64,000 bases of DNA from Saprospiraceae bacterium (GCA_021739645.1 JAIPBL010000002.1:62001-126000), one strand, 5' to 3'; shown: positions 8,261 through 16,712, counted from the stretch's first letter. Program-made: numbers and translations. Notes: generated by a model from the letters alone, not told the origin.

Positions 8261-9988
8261 ATGCCGAACATCAACGGAAAAGCACAGCAAGACCGCACCT
8301 ACGACGCCATCGTCGTCGGCAGCGGCATCAGCGGCGGATGGGCTGCCAAAGAACTCACCGAAAAGGGCCTCAACGTGCTCATGCTCGAACGGGGGCGTAA
8401 TATGGAGCATGTCATGGACTACAAAGGGGCGCTCAACAACCCGTGGGACGTACAAAGCCGGGGCAAGATTCCCCAGTCGGTGAAAGACCAGCACGCCGTG
8501 CAGAGCCAGTGCTACGCCTTCCAAGTGGACAACCAGTATTTTTGGATAAACGACAAAGAAAACCCCTACCAACAAGACAAGCCCTTCAACTGGCTGCGGG
8601 GCGACCACCTCGGTGGGCGTTCCCTCATGTGGGGCCGCCAAAGCTACCGCTGGAGCCCCATGGATTTCGAGAGCAACGCCCGCGATGGCAACGGCTCCGA
8701 CTGGCCCATCCGATACAAAGACCTCGGAAAATGGTACGACTACGTGGAGGCCTTCGCAGGCATCAGCGGCTCGAAGGAGGGGCTGGCGCAATTGCCCGAC
8801 GGGAACTTCCTGCCACCGATGGAACTCAACTGTGTGGAAGCCTACACTGCTAATCAAATCAAGCAAAACTGGAAAGACCGCCGCATGATCATCGGTCGAA
8901 CTGCGCACCTGACTTCGGTCGGCGAAGTTCAGAAGAAATTGGGCCGAGGCGCTTGCCAGTACCGCAACCGCTGCCATTGGGGCTGCCCCTACGGTGCTTA
9001 TTTCAGCAGCCTTTCGGCAACGATACCTGCTGCATTGGCCACCGGCAAGCTCACCATCCGCACGGATGCCAACGTGAGCGAGGTCATGTTCGATGAAAAA
9101 ACACAGCGTGCCACGGGCGTCCGCTTCATTGACCGCAACACCAAGCAAACGGAGGAGGTCTTCGCAAAAATCGTCTTCCTCAATGCCAGCACGCTCGGCA
9201 CCACCTTCGTGCTCCTCAACTCAAAGAGCAACCGCTTCCCTGACGGCCTCGGCAACGACAGCGGCGCCATCGGCCACTACCTCATGGACCACCACTACGG
9301 CGTCGGTGCAGTCGCCACCCACGACGGCTTCACCGACCAATACTGGTCTGGCCGCCGTGCCAACGGCATCTACGTGCCCCGCTTCCGCAACCTGCCGGGC
9401 AGCGAGCAAAGCAAGGACTTCGTGCGGGGCTACGGGTATCAGGGCAGTGCTGGCCGGGGCGGTTGGGGCAATGTCCATGGCAAACCCGGCTTCGGCGCTG
9501 GCATGAAGGCCGAAATGCACGACCCTGGGCCTTGGAGTTTCTGGCTCGGTGGCTGGGGCGAGCACCTGCCGCATTTCGACAACAAGGTGACGCTGGACAC
9601 CAGCAAGACCGACCCCTACGGCTTGCCGATGCTGCATATCGACTGCGAGTTCAAGGACAATGAAATGGCCATGCGAAAGGACATCCAGTTGGCGGCCACG
9701 GAGATGCTCGAATCCGCCGGGTTCAAGGGCATTACCCCGTTCGACGACTTGGCGACCACGCCGCCGGGCCACTGCATCCACGAGATGGGCACCTGTCGCA
9801 TGGGCACCGACCCCAAGACCAGCGCCCTCAACGGCAACAACCAGCTTTGGGCGGCGAAAAACGTCTTTGTGACGGATGGGGCTTGCATGGCCAGTACGGC
9901 CTGCCAAAACCCGTCTTTGACCTACATGGCGCTGACGGCACGGGCGGCGGACACGGCGGTGAGGATGTTGAAAAAGGGGGATTTGTAA
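8261..9988 (+). CDS. GMC-family FAD-dependent oxidoreductase
   Basis: 575 residues. The N-terminal Rossmann motif (VVGSGISGGWAAKEL then LMLERG) binds FAD, followed by the GMC signature region around GGRSLMWGRQSYRWSP and by a cysteine cluster CQYRNRCHWGCPYGAY at about 232-247 seen in bacterial choline/gluconate-dehydrogenase-like GMC proteins. The C-terminal half holds HEMGTCRMG (about 506-514) and VFVTDGACMASTACQNPS with the conserved C-terminal Asn-Pro. GMC enzymes oxidise alcohols, sugars or sterols with an acceptor other than, or as well as, oxygen. No signal peptide is evident and no partner subunit gene is adjacent, so neither the substrate nor the electron acceptor can be told. Confidence 0.92.
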   Translation: MPNINGKAQQDRTYDAIVVGSGISGGWAAKELTEKGLNVLMLERGRNMEHVMDYKGALNNPWDVQSRGKIPQSVKDQHAVQSQCYAFQVDNQYFWINDKENPYQQDKPFNWLRGDHLGGRSLMWGRQSYRWSPMDFESNARDGNGSDWPIRYKDLGKWYDYVEAFAGISGSKEGLAQLPDGNFLPPMELNCVEAYTANQIKQNWKDRRMIIGRTAHLTSVGEVQKKLGRGACQYRNRCHWGCPYGAYFSSLSATIPAALATGKLTIRTDANVSEVMFDEKTQRATGVRFIDRNTKQTEEVFAKIVFLNASTLGTTFVLLNSKSNRFPDGLGNDSGAIGHYLMDHHYGVGAVATHDGFTDQYWSGRRANGIYVPRFRNLPGSEQSKDFVRGYGYQGSAGRGGWGNVHGKPGFGAGMKAEMHDPGPWSFWLGGWGEHLPHFDNKVTLDTSKTDPYGLPMLHIDCEFKDNEMAMRKDIQLAATEMLESAGFKGITPFDDLATTPPGHCIHEMGTCRMGTDPKTSALNGNNQLWAAKNVFVTDGACMASTACQNPSLTYMALTARAADTAVRMLKKGDL

Positions 9989-10080
9989 GGCCAACTGCGG
10001 TGTCAAATAAGGCCGCTTGCGAGATGTCGCAGGTGGCCTTCGGCCATGCCAAAAGCGGCGTGTACTTCTCACACGAGAAA

Positions 10081-11547
10081 TTACTGGGGTTCCGAGAAAT
10101 AAAGTCTCAGGTCGTCCGTCACTCCCCAAAGTTTGAGCAATTTAGCGTTAATCTCGGCGCTGTGGGGATCAGTGATTTTATCCCAAGCCATCACCGGGCA
10201 GTCACTGTCCAGTTTCACTACTTTTTCTGTGGAAAGGGAGATGCGGTGCAAAGCTGCCCGTTCGCAGTCGCTCCGCCCGAACTCCGGCAAGTCGGCAGCG
10301 GTGAACATGGCCGCGAATACCACCGCACCAGTTGCGTACCATCGCCGCCACTTCCACTCAATTTTGCGGAGCAGATGAAAGGTCGTAAGGCCATAAAAAA
10401 AGACCAAGCAGAGCGTGACTGGCATGACCGTATCGTGACGAATGATGAGAGGTCGATAAATCCGGTAACCCCCCAGTGGCAGCAGCAGCAGGTAAGCAAG
10501 GATGAAAACGGCCAACCATTTTCCTATATGAAAAAGCTTTTGGCGGATGTCCGATGGGGCATATTTTGAGACCAAAAACAGATTGGCTACGATGGCCGCT
10601 GCGAGCAGGGGAAGTCCGAGTTTTTGGGTAAATATGGAACCGATTCCTTTCAAAAGGGCGGGGTAGCGGTCAATCAGGGGCGTGGCCAAGGCGGGGTTTT
10701 CGATATTGAAGCTCCCGACGTACATTGACCACAGCGATACCAGCCCGATGAGCAGGAAATAGAAGAACAGCGGCTTCGGCAGCTTCCGCAGGGTTTGGGC
10801 GGCCCTTCGGAAAATGGGTTGGTCGGGCTGCTCCGCAAAGATTTGGTACCCAATTTTTACCAAAACCAATGGGCAAGCAAGCAGCACCACTGCCGCTACC
10901 AGCGGCCCACTCAACGGCAAAGCCACGGCCAAGCAAAGCAACAGGATATGCTGCCAGATGGGAAGTCGAAGCGGCTCGGCCCGAACTTCCGAGCGATAAA
11001 ACGGGTAGAGAAAACACCCCAGCATTGCCAACGGCAACGGATAAAAAAAGCTGTACGTGATGGAATTCTCCACCAATCCCATTTGAAGGTTGTAGCCGCC
11101 TGTTTGGAAAAAAGGCGTTGCCACGGCCGCTGCCAGCAGCCAATCTTGCCAGCGGAACTTGCTGCTTGCGGTGGCAAATGCGGCCAACAGTGCAATCAGC
11201 AGGAGTTGGATGGCCACCTTGGCAAGCGCACAGGCGAGGTAGATGCTGTCCACCGGGCTGGTAAATTGCTGCAACCAAACAGGCACGTGGAGGAAGTAGG
11301 CGGACATCGGCCAGTGTACAAAAAAGCGGTTGGGGGCACTATGGCGGTCGCCCTGCAAAACGCTCAGGCCGAAGGGGTCTTGCAGCACTTTCTGGTAGTT
11401 TTCGGCAGGTAGCACGATGGCCGCCATGTCGCCGTCAAGGGGTATATGCAGGTGCTGCATGTACGAGTACCCAGTATCCAATAGCAGAAAGGATAGCAGT
11501 AAAATCAGGGTGCCACGTTGTCCGTTTGGATTTGACTGGAAAAGCAT
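10081..11547 (-). CDS. Polytopic membrane protein, glycosyltransferase-C-like
   Basis: I take the ATG at 11547 as start (488 residues); an ATG at 11619 would add ~24 polar residues and run through a dyad repeat, so it is less likely. The protein has about ten hydrophobic helices, beginning with GTLILLLSFLLL and a loop with an acidic pair (PLDGDMAAIVLP) that recalls the first extracytoplasmic loop of GT-C enzymes. Other helices are at about 110-130, 190-210, 220-245, 265-290 and 315-410, and a soluble C-terminal domain follows. It may transfer sugars from lipid carriers, but no family-defining motif is visible. It converges with the GMC gene. Confidence 0.6.
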   Translation of the reverse strand: MLFQSNPNGQRGTLILLLSFLLLDTGYSYMQHLHIPLDGDMAAIVLPAENYQKVLQDPFGLSVLQGDRHSAPNRFFVHWPMSAYFLHVPVWLQQFTSPVDSIYLACALAKVAIQLLLIALLAAFATASSKFRWQDWLLAAAVATPFFQTGGYNLQMGLVENSITYSFFYPLPLAMLGCFLYPFYRSEVRAEPLRLPIWQHILLLCLAVALPLSGPLVAAVVLLACPLVLVKIGYQIFAEQPDQPIFRRAAQTLRKLPKPLFFYFLLIGLVSLWSMYVGSFNIENPALATPLIDRYPALLKGIGSIFTQKLGLPLLAAAIVANLFLVSKYAPSDIRQKLFHIGKWLAVFILAYLLLLPLGGYRIYRPLIIRHDTVMPVTLCLVFFYGLTTFHLLRKIEWKWRRWYATGAVVFAAMFTAADLPEFGRSDCERAALHRISLSTEKVVKLDSDCPVMAWDKITDPHSAEINAKLLKLWGVTDDLRLYFSEPQ

Positions 11548-11573
11548 GGCCAAAGGTGGCAATTTTTTGAAGA

Positions 11574-11633
11574 GGGTTGATAAGTGCCCGGGGTCTCCAT
11601 CAACCCTTTTCAACTTCATCAATATTTATCAAC
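11574..11633 (-). repeat. GTTGAT-rich dyad element, copy 1
   Basis: On the minus strand this begins GTTGATAAATATTGATG and continues with GGTTGATGGAGACCCC, then a closing ATCAACCC. The outer arms GGGTTGAT/ATCAACCC form an 8-bp stem. A related element lies in inverted orientation at 12286-12334, on the far side of the gene 11643-12224. It occupies the divergent promoter region of the two flanking genes. Confidence 0.6.
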
Positions 11634-11642
11634 TTTGTAACC

Positions 11643-12224
11643 ATGGAAATCACCGAAGTCTTCTACCCGCATACCCGCCAAGAATGGCGCAACTGGCTCG
11701 AAACGCACAGCACGACCAAAACAGAAGTCTGGTTTCGCACTTTCCGCAAGGCAACCGGAAAGCCCTCGCTGCCCTACGACGACATGGTGGAGGAATGCCT
11801 CTGTTTTGGTTGGATTGACGGCACGGTGAAGAAATATTGCGAAGAAAGTGCCGTGCGCCGCATCACGCCCCGCCGAAAGAAGAGCTACCTCAGTGAACTC
11901 AACCGTCAGCGCATCTGGAAGCTGCAACGCCTCGGCCTGATGACCCCGGCGGGCATTGCCCCCATCGAATCGCAGCTGGGCTCACCGGACGAGCCGCTCG
12001 TCGTTCCCGACTGGATTTTGGCGCAGCTACAGGCCGACCCGCTGGTCTGGCAGCATTTCGAGGCGTTTCCCCATTTTTACAAAAGATTGAAGATTGGCTG
12101 GATTAATGAAAACCTTACCCCAAGCCGACAAGCCGAGGCTCAAAAGCGCCTCGATTATTTCATCAAAATGACAGCACAGGGGAAAAGATATGGGGCGGAG
12201 CCGATGAAGGAATTTGGCCGTTAG
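11643..12224 (+). CDS. YdeI/OmpD-associated family protein
   Basis: 193 residues from the ATG at 11643. The N-terminal part matches the YdeI-like family: WRNWLETH, EVWFRTFRKATGKPSLPYDDMVEECLCFGWIDGTVKKY, then the basic RRITPRRKKSYLSELN stretch. A second helical part with the FEAFPHFYKRLKIGWI segment follows. The family (PF13376 group, sometimes called bacteriocin-protection proteins) is cytoplasmic and its biochemical role is not established. The gene is a single unit bracketed by two inverted GTTGAT elements. A near-match to the Bacteroidota -7 box (CAACTTTG, 11630-11637) lies immediately before the start. Confidence 0.85.
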   Translation: MEITEVFYPHTRQEWRNWLETHSTTKTEVWFRTFRKATGKPSLPYDDMVEECLCFGWIDGTVKKYCEESAVRRITPRRKKSYLSELNRQRIWKLQRLGLMTPAGIAPIESQLGSPDEPLVVPDWILAQLQADPLVWQHFEAFPHFYKRLKIGWINENLTPSRQAEAQKRLDYFIKMTAQGKRYGAEPMKEFGR

Positions 12225-12285
12225 GGTTGGCAATTACAATCCGCACCAATAGGTTTTGCGCAATGCCCAGCAGGGTTGATAGGAG

Positions 12286-12334
12286 GTTGATAAATGTTGA
12301 TGGAGACCTTGGGCACACATCAACTTTTATCAAC
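12286..12334 (+). repeat. GTTGAT-rich dyad element, copy 2
   Basis: It reads GTTGATAAATGTTGATG, then GAGACCTTGGGCACA, then CATCAACTTTTATCAAC. It shares long blocks with the minus-strand sequence at 11574-11633 (GTTGATAAAT, TTGATGGAGACC, GGGCAC, ATCAAC) and forms a 7-bp stem GTTGATG/CATCAAC flanked by an outer GTTGATAAA/TTTATCAAC-type pair. It lies ~60 bp after the YdeI-family gene and could act as its terminator. Confidence 0.6.
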
Positions 12335-12478
12335 AAAAAACTCGGAAAGTGCTGTCCATCATCACACCGTCGCCGCTGCCATGCCGTTCGGGGCGGCCGA
12401 TGCTAGGCTCCACTACCACCTGCAATTAGGAACAGGTCGAGTCCTGATTGTTATCGGGATTGTTCCAGCGGTTTAGAA

Positions 12479-13018
12479 TCAAAAACCCAAACTGACATAA
12501 AGCGCTTCGGGATATCCTATTCCCGTTCGGAAAATAAAATGTCCGTTTGGTTTTTGGAATCTATACCCCAGTGATGCGGCTGGCAAATTCTGTCGGTATT
12601 CTGATTTGGAAGGTTTTGGTTCTCCAGAATAATTGGCATTGCTTACACCAATATCATAACTATCAGGGTCATAGCTTGTCGTAAACCCAATATTGAACTC
12701 GGCATGACTTTTCTTTACCCCGGTCAGCCCCGATAGGCCGATGACGAAAAGAGGGCCGGAATCCTCCCAATTATACCAACCCCCATAGCCCACTCTCACC
12801 CAATAGGAAGTAATAAATCCCTTTGCAGGCTCCGCAATCATTCTTTCATAATTGCCTTCGACGACACCATAAACCCCCACCGTACCGATGGTTCCGTACA
12901 CGGCATTTTTTTTCAATCCTGACCGTTCAGCGGCGGTTTTTATTTCCTGGCTATAAGCGGTAACTTGCAAAAGGGCACTCCCGAGGAGGGAAAGTAAGGT
13001 GATTTTCAGCATCTTCAT
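12479..13018 (-). CDS. Small outer-membrane beta-barrel protein
   Basis: 179 residues with a signal peptide (LLSLLGSALLQVTAYSQ) and a mature part of short amphipathic strands rich in Gly and Tyr (YGTIGTVGVYGVVEGNYERM, ITSYWVRVGYGGWYNW, FVIGLSGLTG, AEFNIGFTTSYDP), finishing in a typical barrel C-terminus EALYVSLGF with terminal Phe. Known families of this shape insert in the outer membrane; the role is unknown. Its upstream region runs into the 809-bp repeat-rich intergenic stretch. Confidence 0.65.
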   Translation of the reverse strand: MKMLKITLLSLLGSALLQVTAYSQEIKTAAERSGLKKNAVYGTIGTVGVYGVVEGNYERMIAEPAKGFITSYWVRVGYGGWYNWEDSGPLFVIGLSGLTGVKKSHAEFNIGFTTSYDPDSYDIGVSNANYSGEPKPSKSEYRQNLPAASLGYRFQKPNGHFIFRTGIGYPEALYVSLGF

Positions 13019-13410
13019 TTCGTTTATTTTTTAGTGAAAATCAGCAAATGAAAGTGCTGTTATACGCTTTGTCAAGGAGTATAGACTTTAGGAACGATGA
13101 AAAAATAAGTTCGCTGTTCTTTCATCGAACTTAAACTTCACAAATACATGGCATCCGTTGTCAAATGTAATTTCAGGAATAAATATAGACCAAAATGCCG
13201 TTCCCAGTTGCTTCAAGTATGTTTTGGTAGGAATTTAGTCTCGTAGCGCTTTGTACATGGGTAGCTTTCCAGGTATTCCTTTCAGTAGAAGCTAGGCCGT
13301 CTCCCGCTGTCATAAGGACAACTAAAAAAATAAACGCAAACTATTTTAAGCATAAATTGCTCAACTTTTTGAGCCTATATCCTGAAATATACTTTTTGGC
13401 CTGTGCTTAG

Positions 13411-13688
13411 TTCTACTTTGTCACTTTAGGAAAATCCCGAAGGGATTCAATTTGAATAGCCTCCGATGCGAGGCTGTCTCATAAGTCACTTTTTGAAAAA
13501 CATGGCAGAATTTAATCTTAACACATAGGCACATAGAACACATAGGCAATATACTATGTGTTCTATGTGCCTATGTGTTTAAAAAATCCTGTGTTGAATA
13601 TTTTATGTTTACTTGTGAGACAGCCTCATTCATATTTGACCCCTTTGGGGTCTCATAGTTGATAGATTTCTATAGTGACAAAGTAGAA
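13411..13688. repeat. Nested inverted-repeat element (outer arms)
   Basis: Perfect 15-bp outer arms (13411-13425 TTCTACTTTGTCACT and 13674-13688 AGTGACAAAGTAGAA) enclose two small hairpins with 3-nt loops (AATCCC-gaa-GGGATT near 13434-13448 and GACCCC-ttt-GGGGTC near 13638-13652), each followed outward-to-inward by a similar AATTTGAATAG-like tail, and an inner MITE-like unit. The symmetry of the whole 278 bp suggests one composite element or successive insertions into an older one. Confidence 0.7.
13470..13627. mobile_element. MITE-like element with 17-bp terminal inverted repeats
   Basis: The arms 13470-13486 and 13611-13627 match over 17 bp with one mismatch (GAGGCTGTCTCAtAAGT). Termini of the form GAGGCTGTCTC are, to my knowledge, common in several transposase families of this phylum. 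The interior is 124 bp, codes for nothing, and contains a perfect 26-bp hairpin (13520-13545 with 13554-13579, 8-nt loop) built from CACATAG units. No clear target-site duplication is seen. It is best read as a non-autonomous derivative of an insertion sequence. Confidence 0.6.
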
Positions 13689-13734
13689 TTAGATTCGTGG
13701 GATAAAATCTCCAAACTCACGATTTTGGTAATCA

Positions 13735-13768
13735 AAAAAGTCCCAACCGTTTTCGGCTGGGACTTTTT
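13735..13768 (-). terminator. Intrinsic terminator of the carbonic anhydrase gene
   Basis: Arms AGTCCCAACCG and CGGCTGGGACT pair with a single A-C mismatch around a TTTT loop and are flanked by A/T runs, so that the minus-strand transcript ends in U residues. It lies ~60 bp after the stop codon at 13828. The symmetric A and T runs would allow it to work in both directions. Confidence 0.85.
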
Positions 13769-13827
13769 AGGAAAAGCTTTGATGCCAAACCCTATTTCAT
13801 TAGTCTCGCATCAATAGAGCGACTCGA

Positions 13828-14724
13828 TTACTGCGCCTTAACCAAACGGTTGTTCAGCGGCTGGGTCGGGCGGTAGTTTTCATGAAGGATGGCTTCCATT
13901 TCAGCAATCTGTTCATGAGAAGCTTCGATGTTCGTTGACCAGACCATCCAGTTCACGATTTCGGAGCAAGGGGGTGTCGTCAGCGAGCCGCCGTACCACC
14001 AAAAATGCGCATCATAAGTACTGTTGTACCCTGCTGGCATTAGCACCTTTGGGTTGTAGGTGTCGGAGGAAGCGAAGTCCCCTTCGTCATGTGGCCAAGA
14101 GGTCATGATGTCATCGAAAAATGGGTTGTGGTTGCCCTCTTCGATGAAGACGCCCACGACTGCCAGTTGGCCATCAATCGGGTTGCGGTGGACAAAATGG
14201 ATTTCTACCGGATAGTGTACTCCGTTCACAGTATGCTCCGATTCAGCGTGGAAGTGGAACTGCAGCAGGTAGAACTTCTGGCCGTTCAGCGAGATGTAGC
14301 TGGCCTCGTTCAAATTCGCAGGTTGATCCACGTTGTACTGGATGGTGTGGCCGTTGTTCACAATGAAAGTAGCCGTATTTTTCCAATAGAATCTCAATTT
14401 TTTAGCCAGATTCCGGGATGCCGGCGGGATGATGTTGACGGGTGACTGGTGGTTTCCGCCGCAGTCCCACGAGTTACAGATATCCTCCCAATAGTCGGGG
14501 CCGTCGATGCCTTCGTACTCCCAGTGGATGTTCGTTCCCTCGCAGTCGGTCCGCAGGGTGATTTCCCCTGTGAAGTCATTCACAAGGTAGGGCTCATTGA
14601 TTTCCGCTTGTGGTTCTACCGATTCAGAGATTTTGCTCTCGTTGGTACAGGCACCCATCATGCTGAGTGCAGCGGCGAAGAATACGCCTGCGGAGATTTT
14701 GAAAAAAGGGTGTTTACTGCTCAT
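13828..14724 (-). CDS. Alpha-type carbonic anhydrase, lipoprotein
   Basis: 298 residues from the ATG at 14724; the frame is open further upstream but without support. A lipoprotein signal (lipobox MGAC, C26) is followed by an alpha-carbonic-anhydrase domain: WDCGGNHQSPVNI (86-98), FHFHAESEH with zinc ligands H157 and H159, EIHFVH with H176, and the GSLTTPPCSE signature (246-255). The enzyme interconverts CO2 and bicarbonate; here it is lipid-anchored and acts outside the cytoplasm. Cysteines in DCE and TPPC may form a disulfide, as in periplasmic homologues. The gene is monocistronic, with its own terminator and a long upstream region containing dyads. Confidence 0.95.
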   Translation of the reverse strand: MSSKHPFFKISAGVFFAAALSMMGACTNESKISESVEPQAEINEPYLVNDFTGEITLRTDCEGTNIHWEYEGIDGPDYWEDICNSWDCGGNHQSPVNIIPPASRNLAKKLRFYWKNTATFIVNNGHTIQYNVDQPANLNEASYISLNGQKFYLLQFHFHAESEHTVNGVHYPVEIHFVHRNPIDGQLAVVGVFIEEGNHNPFFDDIMTSWPHDEGDFASSDTYNPKVLMPAGYNSTYDAHFWWYGGSLTTPPCSEIVNWMVWSTNIEASHEQIAEMEAILHENYRPTQPLNNRLVKAQ

Positions 14725-15139
14725 TTGGAATAGATTTAGAAAGTGAAAGTAAGGATTAAATCGATTTTGGCATTTTCTTCTGGCACTTTGGAGGCATTGA
14801 CGATAAAAGGGAGAACTAGGCAAAATTTGCAAATAGCCGGTTCCATGAAAAAAAACTGGTTCAAATGTACAAGCAGTTCGATTGCAAAACGAATGTTTTG
14901 CAATAAAAAAATGGCAAAGTTGGCCGTCGGCACAAGTTTCCCCAAGAAATAACCGCAAACACTGGTTCAACGTCCCCAGACTTGAACCGGGTTTCAGTGT
15001 GTCTCCCGACGTGCGTGTGAAATGCTAATGCTAGCGAGATTGGAATTTGCGCAACCAGTTGTCCCCAAGTTGTATAGAAAGCAACATTTATCACCAAGCA
15101 GGCCATTCCCAAGGGCTAATTTAGTCCCTAAAAAAAGAT
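14725..15139. other. Divergent intergenic region, carbonic anhydrase / DUF302
   Basis: No gene is supported in these 415 bp. It holds a 24-bp dyad at 14881-14904 and three copies of CTGGTTCAA (two direct at 14856 and 14962, one inverted and imperfect at 14982), which together suggest a regulatory region shared by two divergent genes. Confidence 0.5.
14881..14904. promoter_or_regulatory. Dyad upstream of carbonic anhydrase gene
   Basis: ATTGCAAAAC and GTTTTGCAAT form perfect 10-bp arms around the 4-nt centre GAAT, 157 bp upstream of the carbonic anhydrase start. No T-run follows on the plus strand; on the minus strand the T-run precedes the dyad rather than following it. An operator is therefore more likely than a terminator. 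Confidence 0.45.
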
Positions 15140-15526
15140 ATGAATTACCATTTCAGTAAAATTGTACACACGGATTTCGAAACGGCCATTGCCACCGTGA
15201 CTGCCGCCCTGCAAGCAGCAGGCTTTGGCGTGTTGACGGATATTGACCTAAAGGCTACCTTCCACAAAAAACTGGGCGTAGATTTTCGGCCTTATAGGAT
15301 ATTGGGCGCTTGCCATGCGCCTTCTGCCTACCAAGCCCTGCAAGCAGAGGAGCGGATTGGCCTCATGCTGCCTTGCAACGTCATCGTGAGAGAAACGGAA
15401 ACAGGTGCAGTGGAGGTGTCAGCCGTGGACCCTGTGGCGTCCATGCAGGCCGTTCAAAATGAATCGCTGGGGGAAGTGGCGACGATGGTGCAAGCGAAGT
15501 TGCGAGGGGTCGTGGAGGGCCTTTAA
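15140..15526 (+). CDS. DUF302 domain protein
   Basis: 128 residues with no signal peptide, matching the DUF302 family over its whole length: an N-terminal strand (YHFSKIVHTDFETAI), the LQAAGFGVLTDIDLKATF segment, the YRILGACHAPSAYQAL motif and EERIGLMLPCNVIVRE. DUF302 proteins are small cytoplasmic or periplasmic proteins with a ferredoxin-like fold; the conserved Cys residues hint at metal or thiol chemistry but the function is not established. A 10-bp hairpin 66 bp after the stop may end its transcript. Confidence 0.9.
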   Translation: MNYHFSKIVHTDFETAIATVTAALQAAGFGVLTDIDLKATFHKKLGVDFRPYRILGACHAPSAYQALQAEERIGLMLPCNVIVRETETGAVEVSAVDPVASMQAVQNESLGEVATMVQAKLRGVVEGL

Positions 15527-15591
15527 TGGTTGTTGCCCACATGCCCAACACCGTGCATTATTATTCAGTTTGATGTAAAAACTCATTGACC

Positions 15592-15616
15592 TAAATTGTT
15601 GATTGACAACAATTTA
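15592..15616. terminator. Hairpin between convergent genes
   Basis: TAAATTGTTG and CAACAATTTA pair perfectly over 10 bp around the loop ATTGA, between the DUF302 gene and the radical SAM gene, which converge. The stem is AT-rich and lacks a T-run, so it may be a weak bidirectional terminator. Confidence 0.4.
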
Positions 15617-15728
15617 AACACCCGTTCGCAGGTGAATGGCTTGGTTTATTTTTCAGGGAATAACCGTACTTATGTTGAATAAAGAAACGACTCCCTCCCT
15701 TTTCATGGATATTTGTCACCGTTGGCGG

Positions 15729-16679
15729 TTACTTGTTTACCACGGGTAACTCCACAAAACTTTCGGTATTCAACCACTGCATATTCTCCCTAAAAAAAGC
15801 ATCACAATACAAACAGACGTTTTGCAGCACCTCCGTCCTCGCACGGGCATCCGCTTCATCGATGCCGAGGTGTTCGCCCATGCGCCACGGGTCGCCCTCG
15901 TTCAGGCGCTGAAAAACAGGGTGTTGTGAAACTCGTTCCAGTACGTCCGACACCTTGTCTTTGCGGGCATCGCCCATGGGGAATTTTGTGCCGGGGCAAC
16001 AGGGGTTGATGCGCCACAGTTGGATGCTGATTTCCTGCGGAATGTCGTCGTAGCCACCAAGGAAGTTCCGTGCACCGGAAAGGATGGTGCAGAAATTATG
16101 TTGCGGATCGCGCTTCCAATTGTCTTTTTCCAAGGCCCGGCCCCGTGCCCAATTGCCGCCGAGCCACATTTCCTCCGTGGCACCCCAGTGACCCCAGCTC
16201 AACGGTCTGTCGAGCAGGTAGTTTTCTTTTGCGAGCAAGGGGTCTTTGTGGTCGCTGCGCACGCCCTGCGACTCGAAGAGCGCCGCCAGTTTGTCAAGCC
16301 GTGCCCCGGCGTGCTTGTGGTAGCGGTCAATGCTGGCGATGTCGAAGCGGGTGACGCCCTTCTCGATGAGGTTGGCGAGGATTTCCTCTGTGAGCAGGTC
16401 GCCGTTGGTCTGGAGCATGATTTGGGTGCGGTCGGCGTAGCGTTCCCGCAGGCGGTCGAGGATGGCGTAGAGCAGCTTCCGCTCCGCCAGCGGCTCGCCG
16501 CCGGAGAGGATGAGGCGGTCAATGCTGTCGGGCATGTTTTCGATGATGGCCATGCACTCCTCCTCGCTGATGCGGGCGCCTTTCGGGCCACTCAGGTTGT
16601 AGCAATGGTCGCATTGGTCGTTGCAGAGCTGCGTGAAAACCCAGTAAACGCTCTCGCAATGGTTGAAGTCTGATTTCAT
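15729..16679 (-). CDS. Radical SAM protein with SPASM-like C-terminus
   Basis: 316 residues from the ATG at 16679 (a TTG four codons upstream is less likely). The radical SAM cluster ligands are C19, C23 and C26 in CNDQCDHC, followed by the SAM-binding LILSGGEP (57-63) and IMLQTNG. The C-terminal third carries further cysteines (INPCCPGTKF and NVCLYCDAFF) that could hold an auxiliary iron-sulfur cluster, as in SPASM/twitch proteins that modify peptides or sugars. No peptide-precursor gene is adjacent. It is the last gene of a minus-strand run with a DksA-like protein and an ABC importer that carries a TIGR04282-type glycosyltransferase, so its substrate may be the compound handled there (inference). 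Confidence 0.88.
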   Translation of the reverse strand: MKSDFNHCESVYWVFTQLCNDQCDHCYNLSGPKGARISEEECMAIIENMPDSIDRLILSGGEPLAERKLLYAILDRLRERYADRTQIMLQTNGDLLTEEILANLIEKGVTRFDIASIDRYHKHAGARLDKLAALFESQGVRSDHKDPLLAKENYLLDRPLSWGHWGATEEMWLGGNWARGRALEKDNWKRDPQHNFCTILSGARNFLGGYDDIPQEISIQLWRINPCCPGTKFPMGDARKDKVSDVLERVSQHPVFQRLNEGDPWRMGEHLGIDEADARARTEVLQNVCLYCDAFFRENMQWLNTESFVELPVVNK

Positions 16680-16712
16680 AACTGTTGACAATAAAAATGG
16701 TAGGCAAGGAAA

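Larger units (their letters stand above)
13019..13827. other. Repeat-rich intergenic region
   Basis: No supported gene is present. From 13411 to 13688 there is a nested set of inverted repeats (listed separately), and at 13735-13768 a strong terminator for the carbonic anhydrase gene. The part 13019-13400 should include the promoter of the beta-barrel gene and otherwise shows nothing I can name. Confidence 0.7.

Noticed and set aside
8174-9148. 324-residue open frame on the minus strand
   Set aside because: It lies wholly opposite the GMC oxidoreductase gene and matches no family I know.
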